A stretch of DNA of 64,000 nt from Bacteroidota bacterium (GCA_018266795.1 JAFDZV010000043.1:1-64000), one strand, 5' to 3'; numbered from the stretch's first letter, positions 45,095-58,172 are shown. The notes: generated by a model not told the origin, from the sequence alone. Program-made: numbers and translations.

Positions 45095-48000
45095 ATGTTG
45101 GCTTCCTTCATTGTTGTCGATGATGATGTTGTTGCCGATGCCGATGTGGAGGGAGTGGTTACATCGATGGGGATGGAGATGTCCACGCGGGTGCCGAGTG
45201 CCGATCCGCCGTCTCCAACCAGATCCGTTATCTCCACATGATACCGCTGGCGATGCAGCTGGCTCAGCGTCTCCAGCCGGTTGCGGGTGAGCGCAATGCC
45301 GTGCATCCGATGCGCGCGAAGGTCGTTGCGCTGGATCTCCTCGGAGCGCCGGCGCCCTACGCCGTCGTCGATGATCGAACAGATCAGATGCCTGTGACCG
45401 CGGGTGATACGAATGATGATGGAGCCGCCCCCTTCCTTGTGCGCCAGACCATGCCGTATCGAATTCTCCACGTAGGGTTGGATGATCATCGGGGGGATCT
45501 CCGTCTGATCCGGATCCACATTGGGCGCCACGTCGATCGATGCACGAAATCGATTCCTGAACCGAAGCGACTCGATCTCCAGATAGAGACGCAGCGATGC
45601 CAGTTCATCGGCAAGGAGCACGGAATCGCTGCGCACATTCTCGAGGGTGTTGCGTACCAGCTTGGAGAATGCGGAGAGATAGAACTGTGCGGACTCGATA
45701 TCCCGGCGCACCACGAAGTGGAGGATGGAGTTGAGCGCGTTGAACATGAAATGCGGGTTCATCTGCGCGCGAAGTGCCTGCAACTGAAACTCCACCAGAC
45801 GACGCTCCAATTGTTCCTTGCCGCGAACGCTCCGCACCCATATGACGAGCAGCAGGCCGGTTGCTGCCGCCACCGCCAGCAATGCCAGTACGCGGAACCA
45901 CCAGGTCTGCCAGTATGCCGGCGTAATGATCAGCTCCAGTGTGCGCACGTCCGGACTCCAAACGTTATCGCTGTTGGCTCCCATAACCATGAAGCGATAC
46001 TGCCCGGGGGGGACGTTCGTGTACTCCGCGAAGCGATGCGTTGCCGGCACGGTGTGCCAATCCCGGTCGAAGCCCTCCAGCATGTACCGATACCGATTGC
46101 CGAGCGCGTTCGTCAGGTCGAGCGCTGCGAACTCGATGGAGAAGGAATTGTTGTCGTGTTCCAGATGCACGGAACGTGCCGTGGTGATGGACGAATCCAA
46201 ACGGAACGTGGAATCAAGCGCATGGAACGATGTAAGCTCCACCGGGGGAGGACGCATGTTGTCCACGAGATCGGAGGGACGGAAGTAGGTGATGCCGTTC
46301 GTGCCGCCGAAATACATCATCCCCGAATAATCGTGGCAGCATGCCTTGAAGTGATACTCGTAGACGGCGAGTCCGTCTGCCGGCATGTAGTTGCGAATCG
46401 TGCCGGAGGCCGGATCGATGCAGGAGAGTCCCTTAATCGTGCTGACCCACATGCGGCCATGTTCATCCTCGACAATCGCCGCGGTGGTGTTGCTGGCCAG
46501 CCCGTTGTTCTCCATGTATCGGACACACCTGCCGGTGGCCGGATCCATCATGTTTATACCGCCGCCGGACGTAGCAATCCATAGCATGCCATGTTCATCC
46601 TCGTGGACGTACCAGACGCGGTTGTTGCTCAGGCTCGTTGAATCGTCCACGTCGTTCGTGAATTGCCTGCAGCCGCCGGTGGCCGGGTCGAATCTGTTCA
46701 ATCCGTTGTCCGTGCCGGCCCAGATGGCGCCGTCGCGCGATTCGAAGAGACTGAGAACGGAATTGTTGCTGAGACTTGTGCGATCGTCCGGATGATGGAG
46801 GTAGTGGCGGAAGCGCCCGGTACGTCGGTCGAGCAGATTGATGCCGCCGGAGAAGGTGCCAACCCAGAGCCGACCCGCATGGTCCTCGAGGATGGACCAC
46901 ACGCCTCCGGCGCCAAGCGATGTGGAGTCGTGCGAGGAGTTCCGCCAGATGCGATAGGTTCCGTTGCGCTCAACGTGCACCAGCCCCCAGTTGGTTCCCA
47001 GCCATTTCGTCTGCGCTGCATCGACGAGCACGGTATTCACCACGTTCACGTCACTTCCAATCGTGTCGTTGTCGAATCGCTGGTGTATCGCCTGCGTGGA
47101 ACCCTGTCTCAACTGGTCAAGGCCGCCGCCGTCCGTTCCAATCCAGAGCGTGCCTGAGGAATCGCGTGCAAGCGAGCGGACGATAGGCGCAGAGATGGTG
47201 CCGCTGTCTTCCGGGTCGTGCTGAAAGCACCGGAACTGCCACATGCGCCGGTTCAACCTGCTGATGCCGTGCTCCGTGCCGAACCATACGTTGCCGGCGT
47301 GATCCTGGCAGATGCAGAAGACCACGTTGGATGCCAGGCTGTTCGGCGTGCTCTGCGAGTTATGCAACTGGATGTCGTGATCCCACTGCGGATTATGCGC
47401 AATCACTCCATGCTTGAGCGAGGCTATCCAGCAGGTGCCGTTCCGGTCATTCAATACCGCCGCGAGCGTGAGTGGGCTGGAGGTGACTGCGATGTTGAGC
47501 CGCTGCATGGTGGCGGAGGCGTGGGCCGGATCGAACAGTACCATGCGGTTGGTGGTGAGAACCTGCACACGGCCGTTCAGATCGGCGTGCACCGCCACGA
47601 TCGGTTCCCGCATCCCGCAGTCGTAGGCGGGAACGGTATTTCGGTTGATGAAGCCGCAGAGTGCCGGAACATAGCGGTTCAATCCAGCGTCCGCCGTGGC
47701 AACCCAGAGTGCGCCGGACGAGTCGCGGCAGACTCCCACAACGTTGTTGCTCGAGAGGCTGTAGGGATCGTGCGGATCGTACTCGAAGCGGGTGAACCGG
47801 TCGTCGGCGCGGTCCAGCCTGCTTACGCCGCTTGCGCGATCCACGGTGGCTGCCCACAGATCGCCATTGGTATCCTCGCAGAGCGAGGAGATCGGCCCAT
47901 CGCCGATACTGCGTGGATCCGTGGCTGAATGATGATAGTGATGGAACTGTTCGGTCACACGGTCGAAGCGTTCGAGCCCGGCGGAGTGTGTTCCCACCCA

Positions 48001-48327
48001 GAGTTCGCCGTGACGATCCTGATAGATGCACTTGGCACTTGCATCCGAGAGCGATTCCCGCCGGCCCGGATCGTGGCGGTACACCACGAAGGAGCAGCCG
48101 TCGAATCGGTTCAGCCCGTCTCGTGTGCCGAACCACATGAATCCGCGATTGTCCTCGAGGGCACAGAGCACGTAGTTGTCCGAGAGTCCGTTCTCCGACG
48201 TAAAGCGGTCGAACTTCAGCGTCGAGACCTGCGCTGTTGCCTGGGCACAGAGCAGTATGGCCGCGATCCACGAGGCCGTGCGAATGGCGAGCAATCGCGC
48301 GGAGGGTATTGTTCGATTCACATGCAT
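45091..48327 (-). CDS. Two-component propeller histidine kinase (LytS-class His kinase domain)
   Basis: 1078 residues. The ATG at 48327 starts a signal peptide (MHVNRTIPSARLLAIRTA to QATAQVS). Residues ~30-690 are a double seven-bladed 'two-component regulator propeller' with many repeats of the form DRHGELWVGTHSAGLERFD. A Y_Y_Y Ig-like domain (~700-785) and one membrane helix (WFRVLALLAVAAATGLLLVI) follow. The cytoplasmic His-kinase domain has the phospho-acceptor region AQMNPHFMFNALNSILHFVV, and PMIIQPYVENSIRHGLAHKE with DDGVGRR as ATP-binding boxes. Such hybrids in Bacteroidota sense extracellular (often glycan) signals. Here the kinase is translationally coupled to a LytTR regulator (4-base overlap), so it is a separate two-component pair rather than a one-component hybrid. 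Confidence 0.92.
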   Translation of the reverse strand: MHVNRTIPSARLLAIRTASWIAAILLCAQATAQVSTLKFDRFTSENGLSDNYVLCALEDNRGFMWFGTRDGLNRFDGCSFVVYRHDPGRRESLSDASAKCIYQDRHGELWVGTHSAGLERFDRVTEQFHHYHHSATDPRSIGDGPISSLCEDTNGDLWAATVDRASGVSRLDRADDRFTRFEYDPHDPYSLSSNNVVGVCRDSSGALWVATADAGLNRYVPALCGFINRNTVPAYDCGMREPIVAVHADLNGRVQVLTTNRMVLFDPAHASATMQRLNIAVTSSPLTLAAVLNDRNGTCWIASLKHGVIAHNPQWDHDIQLHNSQSTPNSLASNVVFCICQDHAGNVWFGTEHGISRLNRRMWQFRCFQHDPEDSGTISAPIVRSLARDSSGTLWIGTDGGGLDQLRQGSTQAIHQRFDNDTIGSDVNVVNTVLVDAAQTKWLGTNWGLVHVERNGTYRIWRNSSHDSTSLGAGGVWSILEDHAGRLWVGTFSGGINLLDRRTGRFRHYLHHPDDRTSLSNNSVLSLFESRDGAIWAGTDNGLNRFDPATGGCRQFTNDVDDSTSLSNNRVWYVHEDEHGMLWIATSGGGINMMDPATGRCVRYMENNGLASNTTAAIVEDEHGRMWVSTIKGLSCIDPASGTIRNYMPADGLAVYEYHFKACCHDYSGMMYFGGTNGITYFRPSDLVDNMRPPPVELTSFHALDSTFRLDSSITTARSVHLEHDNNSFSIEFAALDLTNALGNRYRYMLEGFDRDWHTVPATHRFAEYTNVPPGQYRFMVMGANSDNVWSPDVRTLELIITPAYWQTWWFRVLALLAVAAATGLLLVIWVRSVRGKEQLERRLVEFQLQALRAQMNPHFMFNALNSILHFVVRRDIESAQFYLSAFSKLVRNTLENVRSDSVLLADELASLRLYLEIESLRFRNRFRASIDVAPNVDPDQTEIPPMIIQPYVENSIRHGLAHKEGGGSIIIRITRGHRHLICSIIDDGVGRRRSEEIQRNDLRAHRMHGIALTRNRLETLSQLHRQRYHVEITDLVGDGGSALGTRVDISIPIDVTTPSTSASATTSSSTTMKEANI

Positions 48328-49263
48328 TTGTGCGCCGGACTCATTTGCATGGGGTCCGCATCCTGAATTGCAGCACGCTCTGGCTGAACGTGCCGGAACC
48401 GGACGCGGGAGCGCCGAACCCGGGCTGACGGGCATCGGCAAAGGAGGACCTGGATTGTGCGTCAGCGAACGGTTCCATCCGTTGCTGTCTGCGAACGTGG
48501 GCGGTGCAAGCCTCTGCTCACGCGCTCCGCTACTATATGAATGACACCTCAATGCGGCATCGGTCGCCACAGGCTGAGGTGATATGAGCAAAACCTTCAA
48601 CTGCGTCGGCGGCATTACCCGCAGGCACGAGGGAGGCGCTCCCGTGGAAGACAGGAGGCCCGGGTTCAACGGTTGGGTATATCCAGTTGGTGCAGGACAT
48701 GGTGAACGTACATAATCGAAGGGTGAATGGCAATCGATTCTGCGGCCCGCTGGCCGGACAACGTAATGGGTGGCCCGCGTTCATGGCGAGAATCGTGCAA
48801 GCCATGGTACGGCAAGTCACCAACCTGTGATTCCAATGCTTCTTCGTGCGGACCGGTGAGACTGGGTCTGCTGAAGCCTGTGCCGGGCCGACGGTCGAAA
48901 GCGGCGTACGGTTCTTCACAGTTGTGTTGTCAGGATCGGTTCCCGCAATCGTTGTTGTACATGTGTGGCGATGAATATGCCGGGCAATATTACCCATTGG
49001 TGCATGGAACGTCTATGACGTCGGATCCGACACGAAAACCCGCTCGACGGTTCCGATGCGCAGCCTGAACCTCGTTCATCCGTGCCAGGAATTGATTGGG
49101 TTGCCACAATCCGATACTGATGCCGGACGCCGACGGTTGGTGACATGCACCGACCCGCTTCGCGAGACCGAACGGCCGATCGGCAATTCCCTCTCCATAT
49201 GCAATCCCTCAAAGTCGGCCTGGGTACAGGAACATTCTTTACATAATCAAGGGAACTGAAACT
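48328..49263. other. 936-base divergent intergenic region
   Basis: Lies between the kinase (minus) and the large T9SS gene (plus). Open frames (48533-48997 minus, 48727-49068 plus) have no recognisable signal or motif. TACAGGAACATTCTTTACAT at 49229-49248 precedes the T9SS gene; the CAGGAAC core recurs upstream of several exported-protein genes in this window. No consensus promoter was found. Confidence 0.4.
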
Positions 49264-52200
49264 ATGAACGAGAACGTTCGTGGGTCTGCATGCATGCAGA
49301 CCCGGCTACGTGCTGTGCTTATTGCAGTAATTGCCTTGGCTTTTCCGACATTGCCGCTTGGCGCGCAGGCCGTACTGCCTGCTCCAATGCGGCATATGTA
49401 TGGTGTCGGAGAGAAGGAATTCTATATCGGCGCACAACTGGCCTGTACACAGCCGCCACCGGAATCCGTGGATTATCTCTGGAATTTCTACAACAACCTG
49501 GGAATCCATATGATGACGTACCAGGGATATTACGGGAATGACGTCAACATCGGTCCGCTGCTCGCGTCATCGATGCGGAATGCGAACCCGTCCAGCCCGT
49601 CGTACAATCGCATGGTGGCGACCGTGGAGCCGTTGATCGATGCAGGAAACGGCAGCGCCTATGAGTTTTTTCCGTTCGACTCCACGCAGTCGTCGATTTT
49701 CCTCTGGAAATTTACGCAGCTCTCCACTGCAGACACCATGCGGAATGCCGATGAAAATAATCTGCTCGAGCAGTGGTATCGCACGCCGACAACCAGCCCC
49801 GGGACCATGACGGCATCCGGTATTGCGTTCGACTATAATAGCAATCAGATCTACCGGCATGCGCAGGATTGGGATGGGAGCGCTTGGCAATCGCACGGCG
49901 ATCGGTCTCAGGTCACCGACGGCTGGGCACGATTCGCACGATCCGGCAAGAGCACGATGGACATTGTGGCAACAGGCCACATATTCTCGACGCACAATAC
50001 AGGCAACGATGGCAACACGCCGATTCTTCGCATCGAAGTGTGGTACGAAGTGCCGTACGGCGTTGCGCATGCGCTGACAGAAAATACGATGTCGGGAAAT
50101 GCTGCGGACAATCAGGAGCTTCTTTACGAAACGTACAACGTGAAGAAATCGGATTTCATGCCATTGCCCGGATCCGGCCAGAGTTTCAACGCGTATCATG
50201 ATTGTGTGTTCCAGGTGGACCTCAACATGAGCAGCAGTGGATTGCCCGGACCGATGCATGAACATAATATATCGCGCCGCTTCGATGTACGTGTGTATTG
50301 GCTTGGCGCGGAGGATGTTGCGCTACGGAGTATTTCGCTGCGCGATCCGATTGGCCAGCTTGTGCTCGGGCACACTGCCGATGCGGACGCATATCGCAAT
50401 TCGATCAAGGAATCGTGCCGCTATCTCCTGACCGGAAGCCGCACTCCCGGAGCGTTGTTGCGTGAGGGAGTGATCATGCTCTCCTCCGCGATCGAACTCT
50501 ATCCCTGTGAGGATGCGCCGACCAACATGGTCAATCGCCTGATGCGTGATTCCTTGGGTATCTGGAATCCGGACACCGCCGGACTGTACGTATTCGGCTC
50601 GACCTACCACGATGGAATTCGCCGTTATCATGAGCAGATAGATCTTCCGATGGTGATGACCGAGACATTGCCGGATAAGCCGGGCAACTTCGAGGATTCC
50701 ACCCAATCGAATGCCGTTCTGTACAAGGTTCCGTACAGCCATCTCCCATCCATCCGCCAGCACAACGGTGGCCGGCCGATGAGCCGGGCTGCAGAACTGG
50801 ATATGAGCGAGTCGGCTGTGGAAGCGTACGAATCCACATTGCAGCGTATGATCGTCGGCCGCTACGGACAGGAGTTCCAGGTGTATCCGTACCAGCAGAC
50901 CTGGGTAAATGCGTACGGCATCGGTGCCGGTATCTTCCGCGAGACCGGACGACGAATGCTGTCCATGATTGGAACGAACTGTGGCATCCGGTTGAAGATG
51001 GTCGGTTCGGATCTGGATACCGCAGTGGACCATGTTCCGGAAGCATCGGAGATTCGTCTGAATACCAACCTCGCGCTGTGCTACGGCAGCCGTGGCATCG
51101 AGTGGTACTGGCTGGGGAGTCTCCTGAACTTCTACAACGCAGACGCGCTTGCGGCCGGCACGGAGATCCTCCAGGATTCCTTCGGCTCCAATGGATCAAG
51201 GACCAGCGACACCACGCAGAATGTCATGGATCTCTACGTGACACGTGCGGACAATTCTCCCGGGATGATGTTCCCGAACATGTACGTCGGCTGGAGGGAC
51301 CGGACGCGAGAAATTCGCCGTGTGGACGCATGGCTGGCTCGCGTGGGGCCGGAGCTTTGCAAACTGAGGTGGCGCGACAGCTACAGCATCAACGGCCAGG
51401 CGGCTATGCCTGGGACGGATGATGGCGATCCCGGCAAGTGCGGCACCCGGTTGCTTCCAGCGAACGAAATCGTGACATCGGTGACCGCGCGGTCGCGAGC
51501 CGGCGTGATTGATGCTGCATACGCCACGTATGTGGAGCTCGGACTGTTCGATCCGTTGCTGGGAGCAACGCATCAGGACGATACCAATCATGTGTTCGTG
51601 GTAAATCGCAGGACATTCGAGCGGCCGGATGGGATTGATCCGGCGAGCACGGAGGGGTTTTCGATGGATGCTCTGGCGGAGAGTCGTACGATACGGATCC
51701 AATTCAACCTGCAGCATCCCGATAATTCGCAATGGAATTATATCCGGGTGCAGGAAATCGCGACCGATACAACCCGGTTGCCCCAGGCAAGTACGCAGAG
51801 AACTGGTCTGGATACGATTGTGCACGGTGATAGCGCCGTAGAGCTTACGCTTCGTCCGGCAGGGGCGGCTTTACTGCGCATTACGTATTGTGCTCCAAAT
51901 TCGCGCCTTGACAGTGGCGATTTGCGTTACAATACGCAGCGAAAAATCGTATTTGATGGAAGGAGATTTTATTCCGTTTTCGTCAAGAAGGTGAAGGTAT
52001 ACGTTCCTCCGGCGAAAGTCGTGCCGGTGGTAGAAGATCAGGTGTTCATGATGCATTCGCTGCCGGTTGATGCGGCAACTGGTGCAGTGTTGTGGGACCC
52101 GAGCGATACCGTGCTGGTTAGCGATACATCGCACGCATGCTGGTATCAGCAAAATCGCTTCCCATCATTAACAGTGCGCGCGGATAGTTCGCGACTGGGG

Positions 52201-54141
52201 GACACGGTGGTGAGCGTCGTGTGGAGCAGTTATAGTTGCGGGTCGCCTGCAGCACACACCGTGCTTGCCAGAAATATCAAAATGCTCCCCACTGGAAAGT
52301 GTTCGAAGAGCGTGATTGATTCCATCGGATTGGCTCATGGCGGCCAGGATTCCACGTGGGGTGTTCCGGTAGTGAGCCGGCTTCATGGCGGCGAGATGTT
52401 TGCATGGAGCGACAGCATTGTCGGGATCGTGGCTCGTGTGCGACGCGACAAGAGTGGGGGTGGATGGTGGACGCTGCCCGGACAGTATTCTCCGCCAAGC
52501 TACGTATCGATGTCGCAGACGTCGGCTAACGGCGCCGGATGCTACCCGACAGTGCCTGCATTTGCACACATAGCCGGACGTGACTCCTCGGTCGGGCTTG
52601 CGTGGCAGCAGCCGGTGGCGAACGCGGGCATCGCCATCATGTACCAGCGTCTGGTGCACGCTATCAGCCATGGTGCGGATACCGTGATCGGTATCAACGC
52701 AATGACGGTAAGCCAAGGTCCGGGATACCACAGCATGCCGTCGCTCGACATGACGCAGAATGTCTGGTTCGGCGCTCAGGAAGGATTGACGTGGCAGGAG
52801 AATTACCTGCAACCGCTCGGGACGCCGCTTGGCGGTATCGTGTTTCACTATCGGACGTTGGTGCATTTCTCAAGTCTTTGGACGGAAACGTCGCGCAGTT
52901 GCGACCCCGACTCGTCGCATCCCGCTCGGTTCCGTCCCTACTGGGACTGTATTGAACCCACACAGCAATGGACCTACAACACCTATATCGGGGTCGATCT
53001 CACAAACGGGCAATCGTTTGCGTCGCTGTACCCAAATACGGCATCGCTGAACGGTCGCATCGATTCCTCGCACCAGTCTGAGCAAATCTATTTCTCCGTG
53101 AGCACAAGTCGAAGTCCGTGGACATCAATGCAGCAGGCGGAGGTGGAGTACGGTACGAACTTCGTCTGGCCGCAGCCCAGGGACTATTCCATCGGCGGAT
53201 ATTATCCCAACGGCTCCGCTTCCGGGCGGCGCCAGACAGGGCTGCTGGCCGTGTTGTATCAGGAGACACCTTCGCAGGGCGAGTTGCAGACCTCACGGCA
53301 ATTCTTCGCGAAGGAACGGCCAAGCGGCTATATGGCTCAGGGGCGGCGTGTATACTTTCGACTGTCCGATGCAGGCTTGACGTCGATCAACGGTGCGTTG
53401 CACGATGCATGGTATGCCAGCGAATCGTCCAGTGGTCCCTTGCATCTCGTTGAACGGACTGATTCCCTGGCACGCGTCGATAGTCTTTCCCAGGTGAGGG
53501 GACTGTTGCGGACCGAGTATTTCACTGCACACGACTCAACCACCATCGGATGTGAACTTTCCGGTCGCTTCGGAGGTGATTCGGTAATCGCGCGGGGAGC
53601 GAGTGTTCTGTTCGTTGCCGAACTCGTGGACTCCGCAACGAACCGCGCGATTGCGGTTCTGGACTCCTTCCGTATTGGGCCCGGGCGGGATTGGTTCGGT
53701 GTGGTGGTGCGAAAGGACTTCAACCTGTTGTCCGGCACATACTGCGTACGCCTATCTGCCATGCCCGACGGCGTTACCGTCGATCCCGGTGCTCATGGTT
53801 CGCTGTATCCTGTGGAGGAGATCGCAGGCTGGGTTGATGGAGAGTTTGCAGCGAAGTACGCAGCGGTTGCGGGGGCGGCCGGAAGCATGCGTATCGATGT
53901 TGCTCCCAATCCTGCAACATCGCAGGCGCATCTGTTATTCTCGATTCCGGAGGCTGGTGAGACCACCGTTCGGATTTTCAATGCGCTGGGTCGTGAGATG
54001 GTGCGGATGGAGGGAGGCGAGATGGCTGAAGGGAGATATGACGTGAACCTGGCGACCAGCGATCTCCCGGCAGGAGCCTACATGGTTGAACTGCGTTCAG
54101 GTGAGAGGCGAAGCATGACGAAACTCATGGTGATGCACTAG
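49264..54141 (+). CDS. Large (1625-residue) T9SS surface protein
   Basis: The ATG at 49264 follows AAGGGAACTG; an internal ATG at 49294 is an alternative. Signal peptide: MQTRLRAVLIAVIALAF through LPLGAQAV. Residues ~40-600 are rich in aromatic and glycine residues with segments like EKEFYIGAQLACTQPPPESV and RYGQEFQVYPYQQTW that I cannot assign to a family. NRRTFERPDGIDPAST near 790 and long Ser/Thr-rich beta regions follow (VYFRLSDAGLTSINGALHD, then LARVDSLSQV). The last ~85 residues form a T9SS domain (VAPNPATSQAHLLFSI, FNALGREMVRMEGG, GAYMVELRSG, LMVMH). It is the longest product in the window and probably sits on the cell surface. A hairpin lies 42 bases after the stop. Confidence 0.85.
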   Translation: MNENVRGSACMQTRLRAVLIAVIALAFPTLPLGAQAVLPAPMRHMYGVGEKEFYIGAQLACTQPPPESVDYLWNFYNNLGIHMMTYQGYYGNDVNIGPLLASSMRNANPSSPSYNRMVATVEPLIDAGNGSAYEFFPFDSTQSSIFLWKFTQLSTADTMRNADENNLLEQWYRTPTTSPGTMTASGIAFDYNSNQIYRHAQDWDGSAWQSHGDRSQVTDGWARFARSGKSTMDIVATGHIFSTHNTGNDGNTPILRIEVWYEVPYGVAHALTENTMSGNAADNQELLYETYNVKKSDFMPLPGSGQSFNAYHDCVFQVDLNMSSSGLPGPMHEHNISRRFDVRVYWLGAEDVALRSISLRDPIGQLVLGHTADADAYRNSIKESCRYLLTGSRTPGALLREGVIMLSSAIELYPCEDAPTNMVNRLMRDSLGIWNPDTAGLYVFGSTYHDGIRRYHEQIDLPMVMTETLPDKPGNFEDSTQSNAVLYKVPYSHLPSIRQHNGGRPMSRAAELDMSESAVEAYESTLQRMIVGRYGQEFQVYPYQQTWVNAYGIGAGIFRETGRRMLSMIGTNCGIRLKMVGSDLDTAVDHVPEASEIRLNTNLALCYGSRGIEWYWLGSLLNFYNADALAAGTEILQDSFGSNGSRTSDTTQNVMDLYVTRADNSPGMMFPNMYVGWRDRTREIRRVDAWLARVGPELCKLRWRDSYSINGQAAMPGTDDGDPGKCGTRLLPANEIVTSVTARSRAGVIDAAYATYVELGLFDPLLGATHQDDTNHVFVVNRRTFERPDGIDPASTEGFSMDALAESRTIRIQFNLQHPDNSQWNYIRVQEIATDTTRLPQASTQRTGLDTIVHGDSAVELTLRPAGAALLRITYCAPNSRLDSGDLRYNTQRKIVFDGRRFYSVFVKKVKVYVPPAKVVPVVEDQVFMMHSLPVDAATGAVLWDPSDTVLVSDTSHACWYQQNRFPSLTVRADSSRLGDTVVSVVWSSYSCGSPAAHTVLARNIKMLPTGKCSKSVIDSIGLAHGGQDSTWGVPVVSRLHGGEMFAWSDSIVGIVARVRRDKSGGGWWTLPGQYSPPSYVSMSQTSANGAGCYPTVPAFAHIAGRDSSVGLAWQQPVANAGIAIMYQRLVHAISHGADTVIGINAMTVSQGPGYHSMPSLDMTQNVWFGAQEGLTWQENYLQPLGTPLGGIVFHYRTLVHFSSLWTETSRSCDPDSSHPARFRPYWDCIEPTQQWTYNTYIGVDLTNGQSFASLYPNTASLNGRIDSSHQSEQIYFSVSTSRSPWTSMQQAEVEYGTNFVWPQPRDYSIGGYYPNGSASGRRQTGLLAVLYQETPSQGELQTSRQFFAKERPSGYMAQGRRVYFRLSDAGLTSINGALHDAWYASESSSGPLHLVERTDSLARVDSLSQVRGLLRTEYFTAHDSTTIGCELSGRFGGDSVIARGASVLFVAELVDSATNRAIAVLDSFRIGPGRDWFGVVVRKDFNLLSGTYCVRLSAMPDGVTVDPGAHGSLYPVEEIAGWVDGEFAAKYAAVAGAAGSMRIDVAPNPATSQAHLLFSIPEAGETTVRIFNALGREMVRMEGGEMAEGRYDVNLATSDLPAGAYMVELRSGERRSMTKLMVMH

Positions 54142-54182
54142 GCGGTGAGCTCGCACGGGCCATGACCACATGACGAACAACA

Positions 54183-54238
54183 CGGCGCACAATGCCGTGC
54201 CGAATGCCACTGGGATCCGGCACCGGTATTGTGCGCCG
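54183..54238 (+). terminator. Hairpin terminator after the large T9SS gene
   Basis: Perfect 11-base arms (CGGCGCACAAT 54183-54193 and ATTGTGCGCCG 54228-54238), with further pairing inside (GCCGTGCC/GGCACCGG) to make a long imperfect stem. Confidence 0.65.
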
Positions 54239-54806
54239 CGGCGTTCATCGTACGAACCAAACAGAGCGTACAGGATACGGGGTACGATTCTACTCGAGTT
54301 GGTTCGGCCGGTTCCATGGTTATCTGCGCACGCCGATGTCAGCGGCGTCAATCCCGGAGTTGTGCAGGAGCGTGTGCGCCCATCCTGCCTGTGACGTCGC
54401 GTTATTGCCGGGTTATTTGTCCCGGGCTGCTCCGAAGGGCGCTGCAATCACCATTGCGCAGCTTCTCCCCGCGAACCGCCGGCGAAACCGGATCGGCTCC
54501 TCGCAGTTGAAGCGGGCCGAACGGGACGCCATTCCGTACAGTGCCCGCTGCGGAGACATGTATTCCACAGGCAGACCGGCGAATCCACCATCCGGGCTCC
54601 CGCCTTCTCCCATCCGGCCTCGAAACGTGACGCAGATCATATTTGGCTCACATGGCGAACTCTACATTGTGCCCGATAATGTGTCGTTCCCGTCGCCTGG
54701 GGATGAGTGGGCTGGTGGTATCCTACACAGCCGGTGGGTGCGTTCCGCGACGGCGGACCGGTCCGCTCAGCCCGCATGCATCGTGGAAGTACATCAGGAG
54801 GCGTCC
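54239..54806. other. Leader region of the nitrate-reductase-like operon
   Basis: No convincing gene. TTGGCTCACATGGCGAA at 54643-54659 is a weak palindrome (TTGGC-N7-GCGAA) of the general form bound by Crp/Fnr-type regulators. It lies about 150 bases before the first gene and could be a regulatory site; this is weakly supported. Confidence 0.35.
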
Positions 54807-55901
54807 ATGAAGCGAGAAGTGATGAAGGCCGTTGCCTTCGGAACCGTTGCCACGATTGTGGTGGCCTTTCTGATCGTTGCGGGCTCGCGCAATCTTGCCC
54901 ACTTCGATGCAGCCCTTGTGGGCTACACGTTTGCGGTGCTCTTTGCCACGTTCGGCATTGTCTACCGCTATGCGATGTGGCTGCAGCGTCCGCCAACGGC
55001 TCTCTACTGGCGGCGTGGATGGCAGATGTTCCTGAAGCGCGGGCACCGGAGGCGCAACGCCGCGATGTGGGGCGTGCGAATGGTGAAGGATGTCGCGCTG
55101 AACGGTTTCATTCGTAACCGCGACCTCCTGCGCTGGGCAGCACATCTGCTGCTGATGTGGGGATGCATACTTGCGTTTGCAATCACGATCCCGCTTGTCT
55201 TCGGCTGGCTTCACTTCGGGACGGTGACGGGCAGGCCGGGTTGGTACCGTGCGTTCCTGTTCGGGTTCCCCTCCTTCACCTTCTCCACGGAATCGGCAAT
55301 CGGCTTCATCATCTTTCATGGCCTGGTATGGGCGTCGATCCTCGTGATCGGCGGGGTGATGCTTGCCGTACGGCGACGCGTGCGCGATCACGGTGCCGCT
55401 GCGCTGGAGCGGTTCGGTGAGGACTTTCTGCCGCTGATTCTCCTTTTCGGTGTGAGCATGACGGGGCTCATGCTCACGGTCTGCTATACCTGGCTCGATG
55501 GGTATGGCTACGAGTTCATTGCGATCCTGCATGCCATCACCGTGATCTTTACGTTGCTCTGGTTGCCGTTCGGTAAGCTGTTTCATGTTTTTCAGCGCAT
55601 GGCACAATTGGGCGTATCGTTCTATCGCGACGTGGGCCAACGCGAAGGGCTTGCACCATGCAGGCGCTGCGGCGTGGGCTACGCCACATCCATGCACGTT
55701 GCGGACCTGATCGATGTGGAGCGCACGCTTGGCTTCGATTATGCCGTGGCCGACCCACGGATCGGCCACTATCAGCATATCTGCCCGGCATGCCGGCGCA
55801 AGATGCTGGTGCTGTCCCAGGGACGCATCTGGGCCGACGAACGGCGTGGGTTCGATAGGGAGGGGGCCAACCGGGCCGGCAATCTCGACACGCCGAACTG
55901 A
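54807..55901 (+). CDS. NarI/HdrE-like b-type cytochrome membrane protein with zinc-ribbon-like tail
   Basis: 364 residues; the ATG at 54807 follows AGGAGGCGTCC. Five membrane helices can be drawn: [76 protein letters not shown] and [18 protein letters not shown] through [14 protein letters not shown]. Histidines in [25 protein letters not shown] and GKLFHVFQR are placed like the two heme-b ligand pairs of NarI/HdrE-type quinol oxidases. The C-terminal ~90 residues are soluble and contain CRRCG and CPACRRK, two CxxC pairs that could bind zinc or iron. Such a subunit would take electrons from quinol for the molybdenum enzyme encoded next. Confidence 0.8.
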   Translation: MKREVMKAVAFGTVATIVVAFLIVAGSRNLAHFDAALVGYTFAVLFATFGIVYRYAMWLQRPPTALYWRRGWQMFLKRGHRRRNAAMWGVRMVKDVALNGFIRNRDLLRWAAHLLLMWGCILAFAITIPLVFGWLHFGTVTGRPGWYRAFLFGFPSFTFSTESAIGFIIFHGLVWASILVIGGVMLAVRRRVRDHGAAALERFGEDFLPLILLFGVSMTGLMLTVCYTWLDGYGYEFIAILHAITVIFTLLWLPFGKLFHVFQRMAQLGVSFYRDVGQREGLAPCRRCGVGYATSMHVADLIDVERTLGFDYAVADPRIGHYQHICPACRRKMLVLSQGRIWADERRGFDREGANRAGNLDTPN

Positions 55902-55928
55902 AGGATCGGCCAACAGGAGCAGAGAAGT

Positions 55929-58172
<2,244 letters not shown>

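Noticed and set aside
48533-49068. Possible small genes in the kinase/T9SS divergent region
   Set aside because: No protein-like composition, no ribosome sites, frames overlap on opposite strands.
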